From positions 310,001 to 374,000 of the forward strand of contig JAKCFJ010000003.1 of the NCBI GenBank assembly GCA_025041175.1: DNA of 64,000 nucleotides, written 5' to 3'. The notes beneath the pieces were generated by a model. The model had not been told where the DNA came from. It did not search any database and was given only the letters and a program-made list of their open reading frames with translations. The position numbers were made by a program, and so were the translations under genes. Each line of letters starts with the position of its first letter. Position 1 is the first letter of the stretch. Source of the stretch: Halobacteriales archaeon YIM A00010 (lineage in GTDB: Archaea > Halobacteriota > Halobacteria > Halobacteriales > Haloarculaceae). Shown piece after piece: positions 27,605 through 36,081 of this stretch.

Positions 27605-27766
27605 GTTTGTCCCCTGTTGGCGGCGATACCGCGCGTACACGTCTGGGACAGTGTACGTCCGGGCGTGGCCGAGATGCATTCCACCACTAGAATACGCGAC
27701 GGAGACAAATGTGGTCTCTCCCTCTGGATACTGTTCCATATTCCCTTCATATCGATCCGATTGGTA
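27605..27766 (-). pseudogene. leuS: Leucyl-tRNA synthetase N-terminal fragment
   Basis: In one minus-strand frame the sequence reads [20 protein letters not shown] followed by [16 protein letters not shown]. This is the class I synthetase HIGH region (here HLGH) of archaeal-type LeuRS. Similarity stops on both sides, upstream at the IS6-type element end (27767) and downstream after RRQQGTN. The fragment is about 54 codons, cannot function, and is presumably a duplicated or recombined piece of the chromosomal gene. Confidence 0.72.
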
Positions 27767-27770
27767 GTGT

Positions 27771-28483
27771 TCAGATACGCCGATTCCGTGTGACGGCGAA
27801 TGGTCGAAACAACTCGTTAGCAGTTTCTGCGTCGGCATTGCTGAAACAGTTTAAGAACGAAGAAGTACGTCGTTTCACCTCTCGAAAGACACGTTTGACA
27901 CTGTTTCGATATCCGTGCCGTTCATATATGAAATCGAGACCATGATGGCGACAGGCGTCTTTCAATGGTGTCGCACCATCGACGAGAAATACGGCGTCAG
28001 CGTGTTTCTCACGCAATTCACGGACAAATGCGTGAGCGATAGCGTTCGTTCTTGTTGGTTCAAGCGTTGTATGGGGTAATTCGTTCGTCTCAGGATCGAC
28101 AGCAGTCACGAGAGCTGTGCTCTCGTGAGTCAACCAGACGTCAAAGACGTCTGGTGAGCAGCCAGATTCCGATGGAATCTGGCGACAGCATACAGCCAGT
28201 ACTGCTCATCGTTCAGTCGAATCACAGTCTCATCAACCGCAATGTGATCCGAAGTTCGTCCATCCTCGGGCTGTAGATCGGCCTTGTGCACCCAATTGTG
28301 AACCGTCGAACGAGCCCGTTTGACACCGAATATCTCAAAAATAGTAATGGTATTCGAAAGCGATAATTCAGTAAGATGGAGCTGAATACCGAGCGTTATC
28401 AACAGTCGCAGTGTTGCTTCTCGCTCCACAACATCCACGTCGATGTCGTCCAAACATCCGTTGAGGCGGACGTTTTCTGGCAT
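27771..28483 (-). pseudogene. IS6-family transposase split by a hairpin insertion
   Basis: The N-terminal part (start 28483) has an HTH-like segment RARSTVHNWVHKADLQP and the first catalytic Asp in VDETVIRLNDEQYWLYAV. The C-terminal part has the second Asp in FLVDGATPLKDACRHHG and the Glu in NSVKRVFREVKRRTSSF. Together these are the D-D-E transposase of IS6. Between YAV and DPETNE lie 86 extra bases (78-base insert plus an 8-base duplication) that change the frame and add stops. Removing exactly these 86 bases restores one frame of about 208 codons. Confidence 0.85.
28106..28183. repeat. 78-base insert of three perfect hairpins with 8-base flanking repeats
   Basis: Three hairpins stand in a row: 28107-28129 (10-bp stem, loop TGT), 28135-28155 (9-bp stem, loop AAA) and 28163-28183 (9-bp stem, loop GAT), with 5- and 7-base spacers. 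CGACAGCA occurs directly before the insert (28098-28105) and directly after it (28184-28191), as a target duplication would. The insert interrupts the IS6 transposase. Confidence 0.85.
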
Positions 28484-28533
28484 GAATTACGAGAAAATCG
28501 TTCCGCCTCATCCTTCATCCGTATCTGAACACC

Positions 28534-28746
28534 GCCGCTCTGTTGGGATACGAAGTAATTGAAGAGGATGTCAACTGTACGAAGAGTTCTAGCACTGAGT
28601 GATGAGTATATGCGATAGACTGTAACGTGATCAAGAGGTGAAATACTATTCGGTACAATCCTGATACTAGTTCACCAGGAACATACAGTACTATATGAAT
28701 GATCTTCCATCCCAGTCTTTTTCTAATCCGGGCGTAATACTCTGGT
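28534..28746. other. Intergenic gap upstream of the IMPase-like gene
   Basis: A/T-rich sequence with no gene. It probably contains the promoter for the gene at 28747. Confidence 0.4.
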
Positions 28747-29544
28747 ATGGTAACCCGAACGCAAGTCGCGATAGATGCTGCTAAAGTTGGTGCAGACTAC
28801 GCACACGATCACTTCAGAACCGATCTCGCAATCGAAGAAAAGAGCAGTAACATCGATCTTGTCACCCAGATTGATAGAGAAACGCAGCGAAAGATCATCT
28901 CACGGATCAGAGAACAGTTTCCAGATGATGAAGTTGTCGGTGAAGAAGAAAACGAACGAAAAACGGTCCCCGAATCCGGATATGCATGGATTATTGACCC
29001 CATTGATGGCACACAAAATTACATACGGGGGATGAAAGAGTGGGTAACGAGTGTTGCGGTCGTCAAAGATATGACGCCGGTTGCTGCAATCAATATCTCT
29101 CCAGGAATCGGTGAAACCCATATAGCGACGAGAGGCGGGGTAGAGCGGTGTGGACACCCAATTTCGGTGAGCGAGACAGTTGTGCCGGAATCATTCCTAA
29201 TCGCCTCGACACTTCGATTACAGACAGATGATAGCGCTGCCATCGGCTCCTTAACTCAAAAAATAATTGATCAGTTCGGGGAACTCCGTCGTATCGGTTC
29301 AGCACAATTAACCCTTTCGTTGGTTGCCGATGGTTCCCTTGACGCAACGATAGGTCTCGATGAGAGCCCAAATCCGTGGGATACAGTAGCGGGAGTCCAT
29401 CAAATTCGACAGGCTGGTGGGACAGTAACTGATATCCATGGTCGTGACTGGAAACCGGATTATCCAGGGCTCATCGCATCGAATGGACGGTCACACGACA
29501 ACGTGCTTGCAGCAGTACAACGATCGATTGAGGAGATCAGCTAA
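28747..29544 (+). CDS. Inositol monophosphatase-family phosphatase
   Basis: A 265-residue Mg-dependent, Li-sensitive-type phosphatase. Metal-binding motifs are GEEE (residues 65-68), DPIDGT (84-89) and WD (211-212, in NPWDTVAG). Archaeal members hydrolyse inositol-1-phosphate and often fructose-1,6-bisphosphate. Base composition is more A/T-rich than the neighbours, which suggests a separate origin. It lies next to the FGGY kinase/membrane protein pair on the opposite strand, so action on a sugar phosphate of that pathway is possible but unproven. Confidence 0.9.
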   Translation: MVTRTQVAIDAAKVGADYAHDHFRTDLAIEEKSSNIDLVTQIDRETQRKIISRIREQFPDDEVVGEEENERKTVPESGYAWIIDPIDGTQNYIRGMKEWVTSVAVVKDMTPVAAINISPGIGETHIATRGGVERCGHPISVSETVVPESFLIASTLRLQTDDSAAIGSLTQKIIDQFGELRRIGSAQLTLSLVADGSLDATIGLDESPNPWDTVAGVHQIRQAGGTVTDIHGRDWKPDYPGLIASNGRSHDNVLAAVQRSIEEIS

Positions 29545-29589
29545 CAAAGTAACCACCCTTCTTGTGGCTATCTCAAGCGATGTTAGTGT

Positions 29590-30663
29590 TCACCACAGTG
29601 GGGGAACCCATGAACTCTGCGGGAATACTCCAATCGCAGATAGTAGTGCGACGAGGAACGTCCCGAAAACGATGGCGGCTGCGGGTGGGTCGAAGTGTGT
29701 ATCGCCGTGCGCGTAAAATACACGCTGGAACAGTTCACCGAACAGCGCACACGCTATACCGATGGCTGCACCGACGAGTACCACTCGTGCGAGCGGTACC
29801 GATCCGATCGGCGTTCCCTGCGGAACCATGGCGAACACGGCCGTACTCGAAGGCAGCGTGATGTGGTGTGTCACCGGGAAATTCTCGATACCAATACTCA
29901 GAAAAATAAGCGAAGCAGCGCTGATTCCGAATCCAAGATAGACACTGCCGGTTGCGTATCCGATGTACGCGCCCAGAACACCGACAATGAGGCCGAGAAA
30001 ACCAACATTTGTCCACCGATACTGTTGTGGGAGCCACGGTTCGACGATCAACCGATTCAACGGCCCACTCTGTCGTTGACCACCGTCGGTCACACCCTGT
30101 GCAGTGTTGCGGAATCGGTCTTCTTCGAATGGTTGCATATTCAACCACCCTTCAGCGGGTTGTCCGACGACATCGTAGCCGAACGCTACTCGGTGCAGCG
30201 CAGCCGAAAGGACAACCGCCATCGCCACAGGATCCCACGGCGCGGCGAAGGCGGTCATCGTCTGTGCCATCAGATACCCCGCGACACCGAACAGCCCCCC
30301 GACCGCGAGCACGTCCGGCTTCGTTCCGAACGCGTAGTTGATGTCCTTCGCTTCGTGGTAGTCGAAATCCGTGTCCATATAGCCCTTTTTCGAAGCGTAC
30401 GCCGATGCGGCGGCACCCGCGGCGAAACTGATGTGTGGTCCGAACACGGGTCCGAAAGCAATCGAATTTGTGAGTCCGAGCGCAGTAAGCTGTGACGGAT
30501 CCACGCTCACCACACTTGCAACTGCCTTGGTTGCCAAGGTTCCAGTCTCACCGGCGATAACGAGGATGCCTGTAAAGATGAATGCGGGAAGTCCACCAAT
30601 TGCAGCACCGAACGCACCGCCAGCGAACGCTGCAATAACCATCCCAGCGGATAGATCAATCAT
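29590..30663 (-). CDS. Polytopic membrane protein, candidate sugar or polyol transporter
   Basis: A 357-residue protein with about eight to ten hydrophobic spans rich in Gly and Ala (for example MVIAAFAGGAFGAAIGGLPAFIFTGILVIAG at the start and AIVFGTFLVALLSAIGVF at the end). It has a soluble central loop of about residues 165-215. I do not recognise a characterised transporter family. Its start codon (30661-30663) directly abuts the stop codon of the FGGY kinase gene upstream on the same strand, which strongly suggests translational coupling. The neighbourhood therefore argues for uptake of the kinase substrate, as inference only. Confidence 0.8.
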   Translation of the reverse strand: MIDLSAGMVIAAFAGGAFGAAIGGLPAFIFTGILVIAGETGTLATKAVASVVSVDPSQLTALGLTNSIAFGPVFGPHISFAAGAAASAYASKKGYMDTDFDYHEAKDINYAFGTKPDVLAVGGLFGVAGYLMAQTMTAFAAPWDPVAMAVVLSAALHRVAFGYDVVGQPAEGWLNMQPFEEDRFRNTAQGVTDGGQRQSGPLNRLIVEPWLPQQYRWTNVGFLGLIVGVLGAYIGYATGSVYLGFGISAASLIFLSIGIENFPVTHHITLPSSTAVFAMVPQGTPIGSVPLARVVLVGAAIGIACALFGELFQRVFYAHGDTHFDPPAAAIVFGTFLVALLSAIGVFPQSSWVPPLW

Positions 30664-32244
30664 TTAGTTCCCTCCAACCGTGTCCTTTCCAGTCACCGTC
30701 TTCTTCGACGGTCGAGAGGAGTCGGAAGACATGTATCGGAGATCTTCGAGAGCCTTGACTCGCTCATCCCACACCTCGAACGTCGCCTCGTAGGCATCGG
30801 TGTACACATCGTACCAGCGCCGGAACTGTCGAACCTTCTCTGGATCCGGCTCGAACGACTGTTCGACGGACGACGTGGCTTCGACCGCGCTTTCGAGATC
30901 GGTGTACTCACCAGTGCCAACACCAGCAAGCAGTGCTGCGCCCTTCGCGCCGAATTCGGATCCTTTTGGAACGACAACGATCGCGTTCAAACAATTAGCG
31001 AACATCTGACACCAAAAGTCAGAGTTCGCTCCGCCGCCGCTGAGGTACACCTCGTCGGCGTTCTGTGGAAGGTGCTTGTAACAATCTAGCATTGCGAGCG
31101 AGATACCTTCATACACCGCTCGAACGAGGTGTGCCTGCGTGTGTTCTTGGTTCAGTCCCATGAACTGCGCCCGAGCATTCGGGTTCACAAACGGGGCCCG
31201 TTCGCCTGCCGAACTGAGATATGGATGGTAAATGAGACCTTCTGATCCAATCGGTATCGACTCGACTTCCTCTTCGACGAGGTTGAAGCTACTCTTGTCC
31301 ATCACCTCCTCGATGGCCCAATCGAGGTTCGGTGTTCCGGTCATCGAAGACATGAATTTCGTCCATACCCCATCCTCAACCCCGAGTGTCAGCAGAATTC
31401 CAGCCTGTTCGTCGTCGTTCGGCGGTTCCGCGAGGATTGTCTGATTCACTGCTGTCGTTCCAACGATGGACGACCCTTCGCCGGGATTGGCTGCTCCACT
31501 CCCGAATGCGGAGGCTGCAATATCGATGAAGCCGGAAATGACTGGCGTTCCCTGTGGCAGACCGGTCTCGACGGCTGCGTTCTGCGTGAGTTGCCCGACG
31601 ACATTCGTCCCCGGAATGAGATCCGGACGCATCTCTCTGACATCAGGCATATTGACAACCTCCAGCACTTCGTCGGAGTACTCGGCGGTTTCGGCGTCGA
31701 TATACGGTAAGGACGCATCACTCGGATCCGTCGTCAGCTCGCCGGTGAGTTTGTACTTGAGCCAGTCCTTGCAGTAAAAGACAGTATCCGCCGCCTCGTA
31801 CTGTTCAGGTTCGTTCTCTTTGAGCCACTGAAGTATGACGAGACTGCTTCCCGGAAACTGGGTTCCGCCACAGATGTCGTACACCGTGTCGGTGATCCCC
31901 TCCTCCTGCCACTGTTGAACGTACGAATTCGCACGCCCGTCGGACCAGAGAATCGCCGGTCGAACCGGATCACCGTCATCGTCGACAAGCCAGCAGCCAT
32001 CGCCCTGTCCGGTGACGCCGAGTGCGACGACATCATCTTCATCGTCGAGTGCATCGGCGACTTCGCTGAGTGTCTGTGCGGTCTTCTTCCACGTCGTCAC
32101 CATCGACTGCTCGGCCCATCCGGACTCGGGCCGATGCACTGCATTCTCAACGCTACTCTGATAGATCTCCTCACCGTCGAGCGTAAAGGCGACGGACTTG
32201 ATGACTGTCGTGCCGGCATCTATGCCGATGAGCACCTTCACCAT
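30664..32244 (-). CDS. FGGY-family carbohydrate kinase
   Basis: A 526-residue sugar kinase. The N-terminal phosphate motif is GIDAGTTVIKSVAFTLDG, and the ALGVTGQGDGCWLVDDDG segment and the C-terminal YLSGGGANSDFWCQMFANCL adenosine-binding block are typical of FGGY kinases (xylulose, L-xylulose, ribulose, erythritol types). ATG at 32242-32244 is chosen over a TTG six bases upstream. It uses ATP to phosphorylate a ketose or polyol in the cytoplasm. It is divergent from a 2-hydroxyacid dehydrogenase-aldolase operon and joined to a membrane protein gene. The exact sugar is unknown. Confidence 0.9.
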   Translation of the reverse strand: MVKVLIGIDAGTTVIKSVAFTLDGEEIYQSSVENAVHRPESGWAEQSMVTTWKKTAQTLSEVADALDDEDDVVALGVTGQGDGCWLVDDDGDPVRPAILWSDGRANSYVQQWQEEGITDTVYDICGGTQFPGSSLVILQWLKENEPEQYEAADTVFYCKDWLKYKLTGELTTDPSDASLPYIDAETAEYSDEVLEVVNMPDVREMRPDLIPGTNVVGQLTQNAAVETGLPQGTPVISGFIDIAASAFGSGAANPGEGSSIVGTTAVNQTILAEPPNDDEQAGILLTLGVEDGVWTKFMSSMTGTPNLDWAIEEVMDKSSFNLVEEEVESIPIGSEGLIYHPYLSSAGERAPFVNPNARAQFMGLNQEHTQAHLVRAVYEGISLAMLDCYKHLPQNADEVYLSGGGANSDFWCQMFANCLNAIVVVPKGSEFGAKGAALLAGVGTGEYTDLESAVEATSSVEQSFEPDPEKVRQFRRWYDVYTDAYEATFEVWDERVKALEDLRYMSSDSSRPSKKTVTGKDTVGGN

Positions 32245-32482
32245 AATCAATATTCATTGATCATTCCATATGTATAGTTACCCGTTCTTGCAATATTATC
32301 CGCTTTTGTCACCGATAGATATATATACAACCTTGACGGAACGTTCATCACGGTGTCTAAACGCTCGTCACTGGCATCAGCCCAGTAGACAGCCCCACTT
32401 CGGGGAACGGGCGTTATATAGGCGATCTAGCCGACGCAGCAAAACCGATACACCGACCAAAACAAATCGAAATACACGAACG

Positions 32483-33532
32483 ATGAAAGCACTGGTAACA
32501 GCGAACTTCGATCAGGGAGCGCTCTCCCGACTTCGAGATGAACTAGATATGGAAGTTGAATACGCCCCGATCGCCGAGCGGGATGGACGACTCGCCGAAG
32601 ACGAGTTCCACGAACTCGTTCAGGATGTCGATGTCCTCGTCGTCGGCTATGAGGGTGTCTCCGCGAGCATCATTGACGATGCGGAGCATCTCACGCTCAT
32701 CGCCTGCGCACGGGGCGGTCCCGACGCGAACATCGATATCGATGCCGCCACCGAACGGGATATTCCGGTGCTCTACGCGCCGGGACGCAACGCGGTCAGC
32801 GTCGCAGACTTCACGTGGGGGGAGATCTTGAGCGCGATGCGGAATATCGTCCATGCTCACCACCTCCTCCACACTGGCACTTACACCGGAAGCCCGCGCG
32901 CAGACGCCGCGTCTGGCGGGAATCGTGAGGATGTGACGTGGGGTATGGGACAGGACTCGCCGTATGTGCGGCTGAAAGGGCCGGAACTCGCGGGCAAAAC
33001 TGTTGGCATCGTCGGAATGGGTGCTGTTGGACGGGAGGTTGCAAAGCGCGCCCAGGGGTTCGGTGTCGATCTACTCGGCTTCGATCCCTACATTGATGCG
33101 GAGTCGATGGCCGAGTACGACACCGAAAAGGTCGAACTCGACGATCTCCTCGGACGTAGCGACGTCGTGACCGTCCATGTCCCCGTCACCGACAGCACTC
33201 GCGGACTGCTCGGTCATGAGGAATTCGAGCTGATGAGCGAAAGCGCGTACTTCATCAACAACGCCCGAGGCGCTATCATCGACCAAGACGCCCTTCTCGA
33301 ACAGTTACAGTCCGGTGGTATCCGGGGGGCGGCGCTCGACGTGTACGACATGGAGCCGATCCCCGATGACCACCCGCTTCTCGACCTCGACAACGTCGTC
33401 ACAACACCACACCTCGCCGGTGCGGCCGAGGAGGTCATCGAACGCCACTCGACGATGCTCGTCGATGATATCGAGGCGCTCCTCGCCGGAGACCGCCCGA
33501 CGCACGTTGCCAACGAAGAGACGCTCTCGTAA
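32483..33532 (+). CDS. D-2-hydroxyacid dehydrogenase (NAD(P)-dependent)
   Basis: A 349-residue enzyme of the D-isomer-specific 2-hydroxyacid dehydrogenase family. The Rossmann motif is GIVGMGAVG (about 175-183). Catalytic residues are Arg262 (NNARGAIID), Glu291 and His310 (TTPHLAGA). The GRNAVSVADF block is typical of this family. ATG at 32483 begins the recognisable fold; upstream frame sequence is not halophile-like. It would interconvert a 2-oxo acid such as glyoxylate or hydroxypyruvate with the D-hydroxy acid. The class II aldolase gene follows 50 bases later, so the two form an operon that may handle an aldol cleavage product. Confidence 0.9.
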   Translation: MKALVTANFDQGALSRLRDELDMEVEYAPIAERDGRLAEDEFHELVQDVDVLVVGYEGVSASIIDDAEHLTLIACARGGPDANIDIDAATERDIPVLYAPGRNAVSVADFTWGEILSAMRNIVHAHHLLHTGTYTGSPRADAASGGNREDVTWGMGQDSPYVRLKGPELAGKTVGIVGMGAVGREVAKRAQGFGVDLLGFDPYIDAESMAEYDTEKVELDDLLGRSDVVTVHVPVTDSTRGLLGHEEFELMSESAYFINNARGAIIDQDALLEQLQSGGIRGAALDVYDMEPIPDDHPLLDLDNVVTTPHLAGAAEEVIERHSTMLVDDIEALLAGDRPTHVANEETLS

Positions 33533-33582
33533 TCGCAACCGTAACAACGAATCGACACACGATCACACGACCCACAACGACA

Positions 33583-34254
33583 ATGAGCAACACGAACCAG
33601 AACCTCAGTCAAACAGCACAGGACGAACGTAACGCGATCGCGGAGCATGGACGCAAGATGCTTCATCAAGGTCTCACAAAGGGTACCGGTGGCAATATCA
33701 GTGCACTCATCGATGGTGAGTACATGGCCATCAGTCCCTCTGGAATGGCGTACGAGGAGATCGAAGCGGACGACGTGCCAGTCCTCGATTTCTCGCACGA
33801 GCAGCTCCTCGCCGAGAAACAACCCTCTTCGGAGCACTCGATGCACATGCAGGTGTACCGTCAGCGTGACGATGTCGGTGGTGTGGTTCACAACCATTCC
33901 CCCTACGCGACGACGTTTGCGACCCTGAACGAACCCATCCCAGCCTCGCACTACCTCATCGCGTTCGCTGGCGCAGAGGTTCCCGTCGCCTCCTACGAAA
34001 CGTATGGGACGGAGGCACTCGGAAACATCGCCGTCGAGACGCTCGGCGAGGAATACAACGCTTGCCTACTCCAGAACCACGGCGTGCTCGCTGTCGGGGA
34101 CGACGTTGCTTCGGCGTTCGAGACGGCGCTGATGGTCGAGTACTGCGCGCAGATCCAGTACCAGGCGATGGCGGTCGGTGAACCAACCATCATCCCAGAT
34201 GGTGAGGTCGAACGCCTACAGTCGAAGTTCGAAGGCTACGGGCAGAACGGGTAG
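33583..34254 (+). CDS. Class II aldolase/adducin-family protein (sugar phosphate aldolase or epimerase)
   Basis: A 223-residue zinc enzyme. GTGGNIS (residues 35-41) and SPSGM bind phosphate; Glu84, His103, His105 (SSEHS, VHNHSPYAT) and His166 (QNHGVLAVG) are the expected catalytic and zinc residues. The family includes L-fuculose- and L-rhamnulose-phosphate aldolases and L-ribulose-5-phosphate 4-epimerase. Next to an FGGY kinase and a dehydrogenase it would most simply cleave a ketose-1-phosphate to dihydroxyacetone phosphate and an aldehyde. Which member it is cannot be told from sequence by eye. Confidence 0.9.
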   Translation: MSNTNQNLSQTAQDERNAIAEHGRKMLHQGLTKGTGGNISALIDGEYMAISPSGMAYEEIEADDVPVLDFSHEQLLAEKQPSSEHSMHMQVYRQRDDVGGVVHNHSPYATTFATLNEPIPASHYLIAFAGAEVPVASYETYGTEALGNIAVETLGEEYNACLLQNHGVLAVGDDVASAFETALMVEYCAQIQYQAMAVGEPTIIPDGEVERLQSKFEGYGQNG

Positions 34255-34272
34255 TCGAGCGGTCTTTTCTTT

Positions 34273-35742
34273 TTAGTGCTCCAGGGCCTCGTACAGTTCG
34301 TTCACGCGCTTCCAGTCACGAGCGAACTCATCTTTGAGCGGTGTGTACTTCTCTCGAAGGTCGCTGTCGTGTGGGACACGCCCGTTTATCCGGAGAAGCC
34401 GATCACTAGCTTCGTCAACATCGGAATACACTGACGCCGTCAGGGCAGCCGGGATAAGCGGGCCGACGGTTGCTCGTGGTTCCATCTTCAGCACCTCCCG
34501 GTCCCATATCGACGCGCGGAGGGTATTCCACCAACTGAAGGGATCATCGCTCCCCGCTTCCCCGCCACTCACCAAGTGTATCCGATCTATCTCGCGTCCG
34601 AAGTGGTCCTCCAAAAGGGGGAAATACGTGTACTCCGACAGTGGGATCCCCGAGACGATACCACGGATGAGTCGTCCACGCGTCTCCTCGACCGACCGGT
34701 CCTCGTCCGGCCAGAGGTCAACCATCGTCGTCCCCATTTGTGCGTCGAAGAATGGGCTTCGGTTGCCTTGGAGGTACACCCGGGGTTCCTCCCCAGCCTC
34801 AACCTGCCGTGCCAATTCCAACCCGCGTTCGCGGTCGATGTCGAGTACCTGCTCACAGAACCACCGAAGAACAACACCCGAGTCGAACGCCGCGCCGGGA
34901 AGGTACCCCTCGATCGGATGCCGGTGATAGTACAGCGCTTCGTGGGGTTTGATGCGCTCTGAGACGTACTTTATAACACTCGTCGAACCACTGACGATGC
35001 TGCAGTCGCCGGGATAGAGACAGCCAGAGGCGAGCACCGACGCGTTACCATCCGTGAGTCCGTGGTAGAGTTCCGCGTCTGCCAACCCCACCTCCTCTGC
35101 GAGCGTGCTCTCGGCGTGGCCGACAGAGACCCCAGGCGCTCGAATCGTTGGGAACAGATCCAATGGCACGTTGACAGCATCAAACAGCGGCTCAAACCAC
35201 TCTGGTGTCGGCGTCGTAATGTCGGCACCGAACTTGAGCGCGTTCGTCCAGTCTGTCTCAAGATTGGTCCACCGGTTTCCATCGGGGATACTGAGGCGGT
35301 AGAGCAGCCACGTCGCCGGGCTGAGTATCCACTCGACATCCTTGAAGCGATCGGGAGCGCGCTCGCGCAATTCGAGTATCTTTGCGAGCGGACTAGCCGC
35401 CGAAAGTGACAACCCCCGAGCGGAGAGTTCGTCTGTCAGCTCGTGGTTGACGAGTCGCTCTAGCTGCTCGGGTGCGGTCTCGTAGTACCATTTCGGCTCG
35501 AATACGGCGTTCCCTCGCTCGTCAACCGCTACGACCGTCCCCGACGTGCCGACCGTTGAGACAATAGTCCGACTCTGTGGAAGGTACACCGCTGCCTCGC
35601 GGAGCGCCTTCGCCCACCCCGCTACCGACGGTTCGGTGATCTCTGCACGGCCACTCAGCGCGACATCACCCCTCCTATCGTATGCAGTGACACGGACGCT
35701 CGACAATGCGAGATCTATACCGACGAGGAACGTCTCATTCAT
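34273..35742 (-). CDS. FGGY-family carbohydrate kinase (divergent)
   Basis: A 489-residue second FGGY kinase, convergent with the aldolase gene. The N-terminus GIDLALSSVRVTAYDRRG is a variant of the usual D-x-G-T-T-S/T phosphate loop, with ALSS in place of GTTS. The central GLTDGNASVLASGCLYPGDCSIVSGSTSVIKY block matches the family's D-G-x-A catalytic region (Asp about 242), and the C-terminal HLVSGGEAGSDDPFSWW adenosine block is also present. The unusual first motif makes its activity or substrate less certain. It may phosphorylate a second sugar of the same pathway. Confidence 0.85.
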   Translation of the reverse strand: MNETFLVGIDLALSSVRVTAYDRRGDVALSGRAEITEPSVAGWAKALREAAVYLPQSRTIVSTVGTSGTVVAVDERGNAVFEPKWYYETAPEQLERLVNHELTDELSARGLSLSAASPLAKILELRERAPDRFKDVEWILSPATWLLYRLSIPDGNRWTNLETDWTNALKFGADITTPTPEWFEPLFDAVNVPLDLFPTIRAPGVSVGHAESTLAEEVGLADAELYHGLTDGNASVLASGCLYPGDCSIVSGSTSVIKYVSERIKPHEALYYHRHPIEGYLPGAAFDSGVVLRWFCEQVLDIDRERGLELARQVEAGEEPRVYLQGNRSPFFDAQMGTTMVDLWPDEDRSVEETRGRLIRGIVSGIPLSEYTYFPLLEDHFGREIDRIHLVSGGEAGSDDPFSWWNTLRASIWDREVLKMEPRATVGPLIPAALTASVYSDVDEASDRLLRINGRVPHDSDLREKYTPLKDEFARDWKRVNELYEALEH

Positions 35743-36049
35743 CGCTATTCATACGCCTTGACGCGCGATCCTCGCTTCTCATGTCCCCGGATCGATCCCA
35801 GGTATCGCTCAGCGTGACACCGCTTGCGACGGTTACAGCCTGTTTATACATACTCGTGCAAACGGGGCAACTCCCATCAACGCTTCGTCGGACTCCCGAT
35901 AGCGTAGTTGAGTTCTGACAGACAGAACTAAGATTCGCTCAGCATATCTCGAACGATACCGCTTAGGGCAGTTATTCACAAACAGATCAAGCAAAGAACA
36001 ACAGCTGTGATCCTGCTCGCGGCTATAATGGATGTTTTGATAGGCAGAA

Positions 36050-36063
36050 CGTTTTTATAATAG
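36050..36063 (+). promoter_or_regulatory. TATA box of the IclR gene at 36082
   Basis: CGTTTTTATAATAG is centred about 26 bases before the ATG, consistent with a leaderless haloarchaeal promoter. Confidence 0.55.
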
Positions 36064-36081
36064 ACGGACTTCGGTACTGCC

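Larger units (their letters stand above)
27767..28533 (-). mobile_element. IS6-family insertion sequence, inactivated
   Basis: Inverted ends GTGTTCAGATACG (27767-27779) and its complement at 28520-28532 border one transposase gene on the minus strand. Without a 78-base internal insert plus one 8-base repeat, the element would be about 680 bp, right for a haloarchaeal IS6-type element. I see no matching 8-base target duplication outside the ends, which suggests that flanking sequence was rearranged. A deletion derivative of the same element lies at 58182-58376. Confidence 0.82.

Noticed and set aside
28107-28183. Three successive short palindromes considered as a CRISPR fragment
   Set aside because: The three units differ in sequence, spacers are only 5-7 bases and each is a hairpin; this is not a repeat-spacer array.
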